Shown one piece after another: positions 43,731 through 51,302 of a DNA stretch of 64,000 nt. Positions within the stretch are counted from its first letter, which is position 1. Each line of letters begins with the position of its first letter. The stretch lies in the NCBI GenBank assembly GCA_963710815.1, contig CAVQCA010000018.1, forward strand, positions 34,890 to 98,889, in the 5' to 3' direction. This stretch comes from CAVQCA01 sp963710815. Lineage in GTDB: Bacteria > Pseudomonadota > Gammaproteobacteria > UBA9214. The position numbers and the translations under genes were made by a program. The notes beneath the pieces were generated by a model, which did not search any database, had not been told where the DNA came from, and saw only the letters and a list, made by a program, of their open reading frames with translations.

Positions 43731-43772
43731 GAGAATGGTTATCATTATCTCTTTCAGCATGATGATCGTCAA
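43731..43772 (-). promoter_or_regulatory. Fur-regulated promoter of feoAB
   Basis: On the minus strand TTGACG (43767-43772) and GATAAT (43744-43749) are 17 bases apart, an excellent sigma-70 promoter. The 19-base sequence GATAATGATAACCATTCTC (43731-43749) overlaps the -10 box and matches the Fur consensus in nearly every position, so iron repression of feoAB is expected. Confidence 0.85.
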
Positions 43773-44106
43773 GTATTTTCGCTTGCACCCTTTGCGACCA
43801 GGATCAGCGCCGGTAGCATACCCCAGCAATTTAAGGAAACTCTAATAAATTTGTTATGTTGCCATTCAACTGAAATTTATCATGATTAAAGCATATAATA
43901 TTCAAATAGATATATAATATTTCTCAATATATTATAGGATCAGGAAGCTTCGAGAATCAGCTTGATGAATAAATAACCCGCATTTCTCGCCGGGACAGGC
44001 GCTCAACGGAGTCAGACTGTCTTTCCCTCGCTGGCAACATTCCGCTTGCCTTGATGCCATATGTCGTTCCATTGCCGCCCTGATCAGTGCTCGTGTGGCG
44101 TGGTGC
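43773..44106. other. Intergenic region with an AT-rich stretch
   Basis: Upstream of the feo promoter. Bases about 43842-43945 are strongly AT-rich (many TATA/AATA runs), in contrast with the surrounding GC-rich DNA. The remaining bases to 44106 show no clear gene, hairpin or repeat. Could host promoters reading either way, or be foreign in origin. Confidence 0.5.
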
Positions 44107-44265
44107 TCAGCAGGAGATCAGCTCGATTTCCTCGATGATTTCCTCCTGGCGCAGCGCGTTGCATGCGCGCAGCAGCGCCGCGGACCTGTCATCCAGGTGT
44201 CTTACCGCGGCTTCCGGGTGGCGCACGCGGCGCAGGTTCTCGGCCATCAGTGTGAGCCGGGTTGC
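44107..44265 (-). pseudogene. Remnant of an N-type F1F0-ATPase gamma subunit
   Basis: On the minus strand, 52 codons end at a stop at 44107-44109. They read like the C-terminus of the alternative (N-type) ATPase gamma subunit: RLTLMAENLRRVRHPEAAV and NALRQEEIIEEIELIS. The frame is closed by a TGA upstream, so only the end of the gene remains. No other atp genes are nearby. Recognition is from memory of the family's C-terminal signature. Confidence 0.45.
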
Positions 44266-44435
44266 AGGGTGAAAGCTTGTGCATTGTCACCGGCGCTCGC
44301 GCCCCGGTTCATTGCTATTTCCGCGCTGCTTGCTAATATGCGGGGCCTGAGCGTAGTCACGGCGCGGAGTATTCATTTGAAACATCTGTACACACGCCTC
44401 GCCATGGGCGACAGTGCCGGTTGAGCGGCTATCCA

Positions 44436-45044
44436 ATGACTACCGGAAGCCTGGTTGCCTGCCACGAGTGCGACCTGCTACAGCATATCCCGTACCAGCG
44501 GCAGGGAGGTAAAGCCCGCTGCCGGCGCTGTGATGCCGTCCTGCACCGCAGCGTCCGTGACAGTGTCGATCGTACCCTGGCGCTGACGCTCGCCGGCCTG
44601 GTCCTGTTCTTCGTCGCCAACTCCTATCCCTTCCTGTTATTCAAGATGCAGGGACAGGTCACCGAGACCACGCTCGTCACCGGCGTGCGTGATCTGTACG
44701 CCCAGGGTATGTGGGAACTGGCGCTGCTCGTCCTGCTGACCAGTATGCTGGTGCCGCTCCTGCAACTGCTGCTGCTGCTTTACGTCCTGCTGCCGCTCAA
44801 GTTCAACTGCACGCCGTGGCGGCTGGCGGTCATGTTCCGCGTGCTGCAGCGCCTGGGGCCGTGGGGGATGATGGAGGTGTTCATGCTCGGCATCCTGGTC
44901 GCCGTCGTGAAGCTGGTGGAAATGGCGCAGATCATCCCCGGTCTGGCGCTGTGGTCGTTTGCCCTGCTCATTTTCGTGCTGGCCGGCGCCGCCGCCGCGC
45001 TCGATCCCCGGGTCGTTTGGGAACGCGTGGGGGTGAAGAGGTGA
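44436..45044 (+). CDS. PqiA-like protein, first half
   Basis: Protein of 202 residues (a TTG at 44421 could add five) corresponding to one half of the PqiA/YebS (LetA) inner-membrane family. A zinc-ribbon CHEC...CRRC at the N-terminus is followed by four membrane helices, with the family NSYPFLLFKMQGQ motif. In E. coli both halves are one 417-residue protein; here they are two overlapping genes. Part of a pqiABC lipid-transport cluster. Confidence 0.88.
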   Translation: MTTGSLVACHECDLLQHIPYQRQGGKARCRRCDAVLHRSVRDSVDRTLALTLAGLVLFFVANSYPFLLFKMQGQVTETTLVTGVRDLYAQGMWELALLVLLTSMLVPLLQLLLLLYVLLPLKFNCTPWRLAVMFRVLQRLGPWGMMEVFMLGILVAVVKLVEMAQIIPGLALWSFALLIFVLAGAAAALDPRVVWERVGVKR

Positions 45045-45694
45045 GTACCCGTGAGACCAGCGCCATTGCCGCCGGGCTGACCGGCTGCCACAGCTGCAAT
45101 CTGGTCTGCCGCCTTCCCGCGGTGCACACGTCCCACGCTGGCGCGGTCTGCCCGCGCTGCGGTGCCGCGCTGCATGCGCGCAAGCCCGACAGCCTCGCGC
45201 GCACCTGGGCGCTGGTGATCGCCGCCATCATCTGTTACCTGCCGGCCAACCTGCTGCCCATCATGAAGGTGACCTCGCTCGGCAACAGCCAGGCCGACAC
45301 CATCCTGAGCGGCGTGATCTACCTGACGGTGCATGGCATGTGGCCGCTGGCGCTGGTGGTGTTCATCGCCAGCGTCTTCGTGCCGCTCGCCAAACTGATT
45401 ATCCTCGTTTCCCTGCTGATCTCGGTGCAGCGCCGCTCGCAGTGGCGTCCCGTCGATCGTACCCGGCTGTACCGCCTCACCGAGGCGGTGGGCCGCTGGT
45501 CCATGGTGGATATCTACGTGGTCACCATCATGGTGGCGCTGGTGAAGCTGGGCAACCTGGCGAGCATCGAGGCGCAACCCGGGGCAGTTTTCTTCGGTGC
45601 GGTGGTCGTGATTACCATGTTTGCCGCCATGTCCTTCGATCCCCGGCTCATCTGGGACAACCTGGAGTCTACGCATGACCAACCTGCAGCCTGA
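45041..45694 (+). CDS. PqiA-like protein, second half
   Basis: Protein of 217 residues starting at GTG 45041, overlapping the previous stop by 4 bases. It repeats the same architecture: CHSC...CPRC zinc ribbon, ATG-type CYLPANLLPIMKVTSLG region, and four membrane segments ending AMSFDPRLIWD. Its stop overlaps the pqiB start by 20 bases, so all pqi genes are tightly coupled. Confidence 0.9.
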   Translation: MSTRETSAIAAGLTGCHSCNLVCRLPAVHTSHAGAVCPRCGAALHARKPDSLARTWALVIAAIICYLPANLLPIMKVTSLGNSQADTILSGVIYLTVHGMWPLALVVFIASVFVPLAKLIILVSLLISVQRRSQWRPVDRTRLYRLTEAVGRWSMVDIYVVTIMVALVKLGNLASIEAQPGAVFFGAVVVITMFAAMSFDPRLIWDNLESTHDQPAA

Positions 45695-47246
45695 GCAGCA
45701 ATCCGCGCCGGACATCCCCGAGGCGGTGGTTTCGCAGCGCAGCGGCATCTCCATCGTCTGGCTGATTCCGGTAATCGCGGCGCTGATCGGCGGCTGGCTC
45801 GCCTGGAAGGCCTACTCGGAGGAGGGGCCTACCATCACCATCAGCTTCAAGACAGCCGAGGGGCTGGAGGCCGGCAAGACCAAGATCCGTTACAAGGATG
45901 TCGAGGTTGGCTTGGTCGAGAACATCGAACTCAGCAATGATCTCGACCATGTGCTCGTCACCGCGAAACTGGTCAAGGGCGCCAGTGTTTACCTGACCGA
46001 CAAGACCCGTTTCTGGGTAGTGCGCGCCAGCGTCAGGGCCGGGCAGGTGAGTGGCCTGGGTACCCTGCTTTCGGGTGCTTATATCGGTATCGATCCGGTG
46101 ACCGGGGGAACGCCTACCCACCAATTTAAAGGCCTGGAAACCCCCCCGGTGGTCGCCACCGGTCAAAAGGGCCATTATTTCACGCTGAGGGCCGGCCGAC
46201 TGGGATCCCTGGATGTCGGGGCCCCGGTGTACTATCGCCAGATCAAGGTGGGCGAGGTCGTTGCCTACAAAGTCGGTGCCGACGCCGAGAGCATCGACTT
46301 CAAGGTTTTCGTGCATGCCCCCTATGACCAGAAGGTGCGCGAGAATACCCGGTTCTGGAATGCCAGCGGCCTGGACGTCTCGGTGACGGCGCAGGGGATC
46401 AAGGTCGATACGGAATCCCTGACCAGCATCCTCATTGGCGGCATTGCGTTCGGCACCACCGAAAATGAAACACCTGGCAGCGTGGCGCAGGAAGGCCAGA
46501 CCTTCCACTTGTATGAAAATCACGAGGCGGCAAAGCAACGAGAATATGCCGAGAAACGTCGCTTCCTGCTCTATTTCGACGGCTCGGTGCGGGGACTCTC
46601 TCCGGGTGCGCCGGTGGAATTCCGCGGTATCCAGATCGGCGAAGTGGTCGATGTGAAGCTCGAACTCAATGTGAAGACCCGGGAATTCCAGATTCCCGTC
46701 CTGATCGACCTCGAGCCGGAAAGGATCACGCCTACCGGACAAATCCCGCCGGAATGGGCGAAGCTCGGCAAGGTGGAACGGCAGAACCGGTTTTTCGACC
46801 AGTTGGTGGCGCAGGGTATGAGGGCCCAGCTCAAAACAGGCAACATCCTTACCGGCAAGCTCGTTGTCGATCTGGACATCTATGACAAGGTCAAGACGGC
46901 CGCGATCGACTACAGCGGGACCTACCCCGTGCTGCCGACTGTACCAACATCACTCCAGGAGATGACGAACCGGGTCGCCACAATACTCGACAAGCTGGAG
47001 AAGTTCCCGATCGACAGGATCGGCAAGAATATGGATGCCACGCTTACCGGTCTGCAGCTGACCGTCGGACAGACGCAAAAAACCCTGGCTGCTCTCGAGA
47101 AGACGGTAAGTACGGAGTCCCCCCTGCAGCAGCAATTGCAGCAGACCCTTGAGGAGTTTGGGAACGCGGCCCGCTCGCTGCGTCTGCTGGCGGATTACCT
47201 GGAACGCCACCCGGAAGCGATACTTCGAGGGAAACAAGGCCAATGA
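45675..47246 (+). CDS. pqiB: MCE-domain protein PqiB
   Basis: Inner-membrane anchored, periplasm-spanning lipid transport protein of 523 residues from the ATG at 45675. One N-terminal membrane helix (about 25-45) precedes three MCE domains (TISFKTAEGLEAGKTKIRYKDVEVG; YFTLRAGRLGSLDVGAPVYYRQIKVGEV; LYFDGSVRGLSPGAPVEFRGIQIGEV). A C-terminal helical stretch builds the needle-like tube in E. coli PqiB. Confidence 0.95.
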   Translation: MTNLQPEQQSAPDIPEAVVSQRSGISIVWLIPVIAALIGGWLAWKAYSEEGPTITISFKTAEGLEAGKTKIRYKDVEVGLVENIELSNDLDHVLVTAKLVKGASVYLTDKTRFWVVRASVRAGQVSGLGTLLSGAYIGIDPVTGGTPTHQFKGLETPPVVATGQKGHYFTLRAGRLGSLDVGAPVYYRQIKVGEVVAYKVGADAESIDFKVFVHAPYDQKVRENTRFWNASGLDVSVTAQGIKVDTESLTSILIGGIAFGTTENETPGSVAQEGQTFHLYENHEAAKQREYAEKRRFLLYFDGSVRGLSPGAPVEFRGIQIGEVVDVKLELNVKTREFQIPVLIDLEPERITPTGQIPPEWAKLGKVERQNRFFDQLVAQGMRAQLKTGNILTGKLVVDLDIYDKVKTAAIDYSGTYPVLPTVPTSLQEMTNRVATILDKLEKFPIDRIGKNMDATLTGLQLTVGQTQKTLAALEKTVSTESPLQQQLQQTLEEFGNAARSLRLLADYLERHPEAILRGKQGQ

Positions 47247-47878
47247 TCAATAAATTCCGCATCAACCCCGCCGTAGCCGTCTGCCTGCCGGCGGTTCTGC
47301 TGGTAAGCGCCTGCGCCACAACGTCGCGGCCGGCGGATTTTTACACCCTGAGCTCGACCATCGCGCCTGGCGGCGAGCAGGCGCAGCCGGCGGTCACCTG
47401 TCGCGATGTCGTCATCGGCATCGGACCGGTTGTCTGGCCGCGTTATCTCGACAGGCCGCAGATTGTCACCCGCCGCAGCCCGTACCAGATCAGCTTTGAT
47501 GAATTCCACCGCTGGGGCGGGCCGCTCGAGGAGGGATTCGAACGGGTCCTGTCCGACGACCTGTCAAAGCTGCTGCAGACCGATTATGTGATCAAATACC
47601 CCGGCAAATTCCCTTACAAACCCCGCTATCGAGTACAGTTGCGTATCGACCAGTTCGATGGCCTGCCCGGTGACGCCGTTACCCTGAAGGCCGCCTGGTC
47701 GGTGGTCGACAACGACAGCGACCAGGGTGCCGCCCTGCATGAATCGATCCTGCGTGTACCAATCACGGGGGAGGGCTACGAGCCCATGGTCGTCGCCGCC
47801 AGCACCGCGGTGGCCGAATTGAGCCGCCAGGTCGCCGCCGAGATTTCAGCCCGTTGCGGTGTTACCCAGGAAAAGTGA
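47243..47878 (+). CDS. pqiC: PqiC outer-membrane lipoprotein
   Basis: Lipoprotein of 211 residues with signal VCLPAVLLVSACATTSRPADFYTLSS (lipobox VSAC) and the ABC-type transport auxiliary domain (IGIGPVVWPRYLDRPQIVTRRSPYQISFDEFHRWGGPLEEGFERVL). It acts with PqiB as the outer-membrane partner. ATGA overlap with pqiB. Confidence 0.93.
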   Translation: MINKFRINPAVAVCLPAVLLVSACATTSRPADFYTLSSTIAPGGEQAQPAVTCRDVVIGIGPVVWPRYLDRPQIVTRRSPYQISFDEFHRWGGPLEEGFERVLSDDLSKLLQTDYVIKYPGKFPYKPRYRVQLRIDQFDGLPGDAVTLKAAWSVVDNDSDQGAALHESILRVPITGEGYEPMVVAASTAVAELSRQVAAEISARCGVTQEK

Positions 47879-47913
47879 GCATGGTTCGTGGTTCCCGGTA
47901 ACAAATCCCGGGA

Positions 47914-48336
47914 TTACGGATTATTGGTGGTAACCCAGCGCGCGCCTGCCGGGGTGAGTTCCTTCTTCCAGAAAGGTGCACTGGTCTTGAGGGTGTCGAT
48001 CAGGTACTCGCAGGCCTGGAATGCCTCGCGGCGATGGGGGCTGGCCGCGGCCACCAGGACGATGCGGTCATTCGGCTGCAACGGGCCGACGCGGTGGAGG
48101 ATGAGGACACCGGCCAGGTTCCAGCGCCGGTGCGCTTCCTGTTCGATTGCGGCGAGCGCCTTCTCGGTCATGCCGGGGTAGTGCTCCAGCGTCATCTCCT
48201 CGATGCGCTCCCCGTCATTGAGGTCGCGGACCAGTCCGATGAAGCTCACCACGGCTCCGGCCCGTCCTCCGGACTGGTCGCATAACCGTTCGAGTTCCCT
48301 GCCCGGGTCGAAATCCTCCTGCTGCACGTGGATCAC
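47914..48336 (-). CDS. moaE: Molybdopterin synthase catalytic subunit
   Basis: Large subunit of MPT synthase, which adds the two dithiolene sulfurs to precursor Z. The protein has 140 residues with GAVVSFIGLVRDLNDG, LEHYPGMTEKAL, the HRVGPLQPNDRIVLVAAASPHRREAFQACEYLID core and KKELTPAGARWV. It lies 5 bases after moaD. Convergent with pqiC. Confidence 0.95.
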   Translation of the reverse strand: MIHVQQEDFDPGRELERLCDQSGGRAGAVVSFIGLVRDLNDGERIEEMTLEHYPGMTEKALAAIEQEAHRRWNLAGVLILHRVGPLQPNDRIVLVAAASPHRREAFQACEYLIDTLKTSAPFWKKELTPAGARWVTTNNP

Positions 48337-48341
48337 GGGAT

Positions 48342-48593
48342 TCAGCCTCCCGTGACCGGCGGAAACCAGGCAACCTCGTCGCCGTCGCGCACCGCGGCAT
48401 CGGGTTTGACCAGTTCCTGGTTTACCGCTACCCGCAGGCGCTGATCGGACATTGCCTCGTCCCAGAGGCCGTCGCGGCCCCGCAGCCAGTGCCTCAGCCC
48501 GGCGACATCCGTAACTGAGTCCGGCAGGGGGATTCGCTCATCGGCGACACCCAGGTGCTCGCGCAGGCTGGCAAAGTAGCGCAGATGGATCAT
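48342..48593 (-). CDS. moaD: Molybdopterin synthase sulfur carrier subunit
   Basis: Ubiquitin-like sulfur carrier of 83 residues from the ATG at 48593 (MIHLRYFASLREHLG). It ends in the required diglycine (VAWFPPVTGG) that is thiocarboxylated. Coupled to moaE. Confidence 0.93.
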   Translation of the reverse strand: MIHLRYFASLREHLGVADERIPLPDSVTDVAGLRHWLRGRDGLWDEAMSDQRLRVAVNQELVKPDAAVRDGDEVAWFPPVTGG

Positions 48594-48854
48594 CCTGGCT
48601 GCTTGCTCCGTGACTGAATACAAGGCAAATCACGGCGTGACATGAGGTATCCGCGTCCGGTGACGGAGATCGTGGTTTCGAGGCAATGTGTTGCCGGGTG
48701 ATTCATGACCGATCCTCGCCAGTGGGGCCACGGGATAATCCGCGACACGGAGTATTTTACCTCCCCGAGGGCATCCCTCACCAGGAAGGCGGTATAGACG
48801 GCGCGGCGACTGGCGGCCAACCTTGCCGCCGCACAGTGGCTTTACGGTGCTTTT

Positions 48855-49616
48855 CTATACGCCCCGGAGGAGCAGCACCCCCGCCACAGCAAGCACCACA
48901 AACGCGATCGCGAGGGCGACCATTATCCGGGTCCTCTGCCGACGATACTGATGTACTTGCATCTGTGTTTCCCGGACCATGCTCCAGGTCAGCTCGTGTT
49001 CGAGTTCGAGCTTCCTTTCCAGCGCCCCAAGCTGGTTATCCGTGGCTTCAAGCCTGGTGAGGATAGATGAGAAACGGGTGTCAAGCTGCTTTGCCTGCTC
49101 CGCCATAGTGACCTGCAGGTCACTGAACCGGTCATCACTTGCCTGCAGCCGCTTCGCCAATTCGGCCAGGGAGGTCTCGATAGTCCGGATCTGTGCGCGC
49201 ATCGCTTCCTGCAGGTCGCCGAGCTGGTTATCCCGTGTTTCGAGTCGACTTGAGGCTTCAGCGAGGGAGGTCTCGAGCACCTTGATCTGATCGCTGGTAG
49301 AGTTTTGCAGGAACCTGAGCTGGTTGTCCCGTTTTTCCAGTCGCCCGGAGGTTTCCGCCAGGGAAGTTTCGAGCGCCAGGATCTGTTCACGCATCAGTTC
49401 GCGCGCGGATTCTGTCCGCGCGCATTGGTGCTCCAGTTCCAGCTGTCTTTCCGCATCCGCCCTCCTGGCGGTATCCATTTCCTGGTTGAGCTGTTCCAGG
49501 GCCCCGATCTTGTGCATTTCTTCAGACCTGGCGCGCTCGAAATCCGCATGGAGGCGTTCGAGCCGCCCGATCAAGGTTTGATTCTCACGGCCGAGAGACA
49601 GAATGTCGCGCCGCAT
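48855..49616 (-). CDS. Tail-anchored coiled-coil protein with four 32-residue repeats
   Basis: Protein of 253 residues. A charged helical N-terminus (1-77) is followed by four tandem 32-residue units at 78-109, 110-141, 142-173 and 174-205. Each is built on Q-I-x-x-L-E-T-S-L-A-E...R-L-E-x-x-D-N-Q-L, predicting a long coiled coil. Residues 231-250 form one hydrophobic membrane helix, leaving only RGV outside. GGAGG lies just 2 bases before the ATG, so the real start may be elsewhere in the open frame. Not recognised as a known family. It is divergent from the amidase-actin pair, with which it may form a cytoskeletal or positioning module (inference). Confidence 0.72.
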   Translation of the reverse strand: MRRDILSLGRENQTLIGRLERLHADFERARSEEMHKIGALEQLNQEMDTARRADAERQLELEHQCARTESARELMREQILALETSLAETSGRLEKRDNQLRFLQNSTSDQIKVLETSLAEASSRLETRDNQLGDLQEAMRAQIRTIETSLAELAKRLQASDDRFSDLQVTMAEQAKQLDTRFSSILTRLEATDNQLGALERKLELEHELTWSMVRETQMQVHQYRRQRTRIMVALAIAFVVLAVAGVLLLRGV

Positions 49617-50132
49617 TTCCTCCGGATCCGGCGAAGGGACCTCCGGGGTTTCATCGATAGCTTGATGCCGGCAATGATTTTTTGCCAGTGTTGTTTGAGG
49701 GTTCCCAAGAAATTTTACCTTTTATTATGGTCTTGCAAGATTTTCTGCCGAGTTCTTCTTATAACAAGGTATTGGGGCAGTTATCCAGTACTGATGCCAT
49801 GGAGTGGCGTGTGCCGGCATTTTGTACTGTTCCGGACCTATAGACTGAATTAAATATATTAATAATAAATAAGATATATATTATTACTAATGAATACACA
49901 TTAATATATATGCCAGTAGTCTATGTCAGGGAGTGGTGCTTACATCGGGATTTGGCGGCCAAGGTCAAAGCGACGCCGTGGTCGTGTACCGATGCGTGTA
50001 ATTCGACTAAGATAGCCGGGGATATGGACCTGAACCCGATGCGTGCCGTTTTACCTGTACAAAACAATACTCCGGTAAACGGTGTACCTCCAGCGAGCTA
50101 TTAATGGGCTCCTGCGCCTTTCAGCCTGAAAC
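49617..50132. promoter_or_regulatory. Divergent regulatory region with an AT-rich island
   Basis: 516 bases between the divergent coiled-coil and amidase genes. Bases 49847-49910 are about 90% A+T, with short TATTAATA/ATATAT runs, quite unlike the flanks. An open frame at 49910-50104 has no family resemblance. The region probably carries promoters for both directions; a clear operator or terminator was not seen. Confidence 0.55.
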
Positions 50133-51302
50133 ATGAGCACTCATCCGGATATCAAGCTGGCCGTGTTGCGGGGTGTCTACGAGGACAACCTGGGCATCCC
50201 CCGGACCAGCCCGGGCAGGGGACGATCGCGGCCGGAAACCGCACTGCCATCTCCCTCAAAAAGATCCAAACATTCAGGCAAGCCTATCATTGTCGCGTTG
50301 TTCAGTCTTGCCGCCCTGCTTGGCATCAATTTCCGTTTCGTCACCGTGGACAGCTCCGGGCCGGTCGCCAAGCAGGTCACGGGTGAACAGGCTCCGCGCC
50401 CCATCGCTGCCGGCATGCCGGCGGAGTGGGGCCCGGGGGCGGAGCTCTTGAGGGGCGTGGAACTTTCGTCGGGCGTTGATACCGGCCAGATCGACGTGAC
50501 TCCCGCGGATACCGTCCAGAAATACGAGCTCATGCTGAGTCAGCTCGGTCTGCCCATGGCCGATCTTTTCGGCCTCAAGGTGCAGACTATCGTCATCGAC
50601 CCGGGCCATGGCGGAATCGACCCGGGCGCCACCGGACCCCAGGGGCTCAAGGAGAAGGATGTCGCCCTGGATATCGCCAGGCGCCTGCGTGACAAACTTG
50701 CCAGCTTAGGGAAGTACCATGTCCTGCTCACCCGGGAGGACGACCGGAAGGTCTACCTGAAGGAGCGGGTGGCATTCGCCAGAGAAAACCATGCGGACCT
50801 GTTTGTCTCCATCCACCTGAACTCCGTGCCGGCCAGGTCCGTGGATTACGTCGAGACCTATTATTTCGGGCCATACACGGATCAACGCTCCCTTGATCTG
50901 GCGAAGACGGAAAACAGCGATTCTGATTACGTTATGGGGGACTTCCGCAAGGTCATCGCGAAAATCGGCGATACCATGAAGACCGAGGAATCGAAGACTC
51001 TCGCCATCTCCATACACAAGCACCTCTATGCCAGCCTGAAACGGCTCAACGCCGGTCTCGTGGATGCCGGGTCCAAGACCGCACCGTTTGTGGTATTGTT
51101 AGGCGTTGATGTGCCGAGCGTTCTGGTTGAGGTTTCCTGCATCAGTAACATGGCGGAGGAAACCCGGCTGGCAAGGCCGGGCTACCGGGACAGGGTTGCA
51201 GGCTTCCTGGAAACGGGGATCGTCGAATATCTTGAACATCGCGCCTACCAAAGAACGATAGCAAGAGGAAAGATACAACATGTCGTCCAGCAAGAAAGAT
51301 AA
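50133..51302 (+). CDS. Membrane-anchored N-acetylmuramoyl-L-alanine amidase
   Basis: Zinc peptidoglycan amidase of the Amidase_3 (AmiC) type, 389 residues. The N-terminal ~50 residues are basic and cytosolic, and a single membrane helix spans about 51-67, so the enzyme faces the periplasm as a type II anchor instead of being secreted. Zinc ligands: His159 (DPGHGG), Glu174 (LKEKD), His228 (SIHLN); catalytic Glu333 (VEVSC). No AMIN or LysM targeting domain is present. The gene overlaps the MamK-like gene by 23 bases. Membrane anchoring plus linkage to an actin suggests that cytoplasmic filaments place this wall-cutting enzyme (inference). Confidence 0.9.
   Translation: MSTHPDIKLAVLRGVYEDNLGIPRTSPGRGRSRPETALPSPSKRSKHSGKPIIVALFSLAALLGINFRFVTVDSSGPVAKQVTGEQAPRPIAAGMPAEWGPGAELLRGVELSSGVDTGQIDVTPADTVQKYELMLSQLGLPMADLFGLKVQTIVIDPGHGGIDPGATGPQGLKEKDVALDIARRLRDKLASLGKYHVLLTREDDRKVYLKERVAFARENHADLFVSIHLNSVPARSVDYVETYYFGPYTDQRSLDLAKTENSDSDYVMGDFRKVIAKIGDTMKTEESKTLAISIHKHLYASLKRLNAGLVDAGSKTAPFVVLLGVDVPSVLVEVSCISNMAEETRLARPGYRDRVAGFLETGIVEYLEHRAYQRTIARGKIQHVVQQER

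Noticed and set aside
48590..48820. 76-codon minus-strand ORF beyond moaD
   Set aside because: Not recognisable; overlaps the moaD start and has no clear initiation site.
49910..50104. 64-codon ORF in front of the amidase
   Set aside because: Starts in AT-rich DNA, with no similarity and no Shine-Dalgarno; likely noise.
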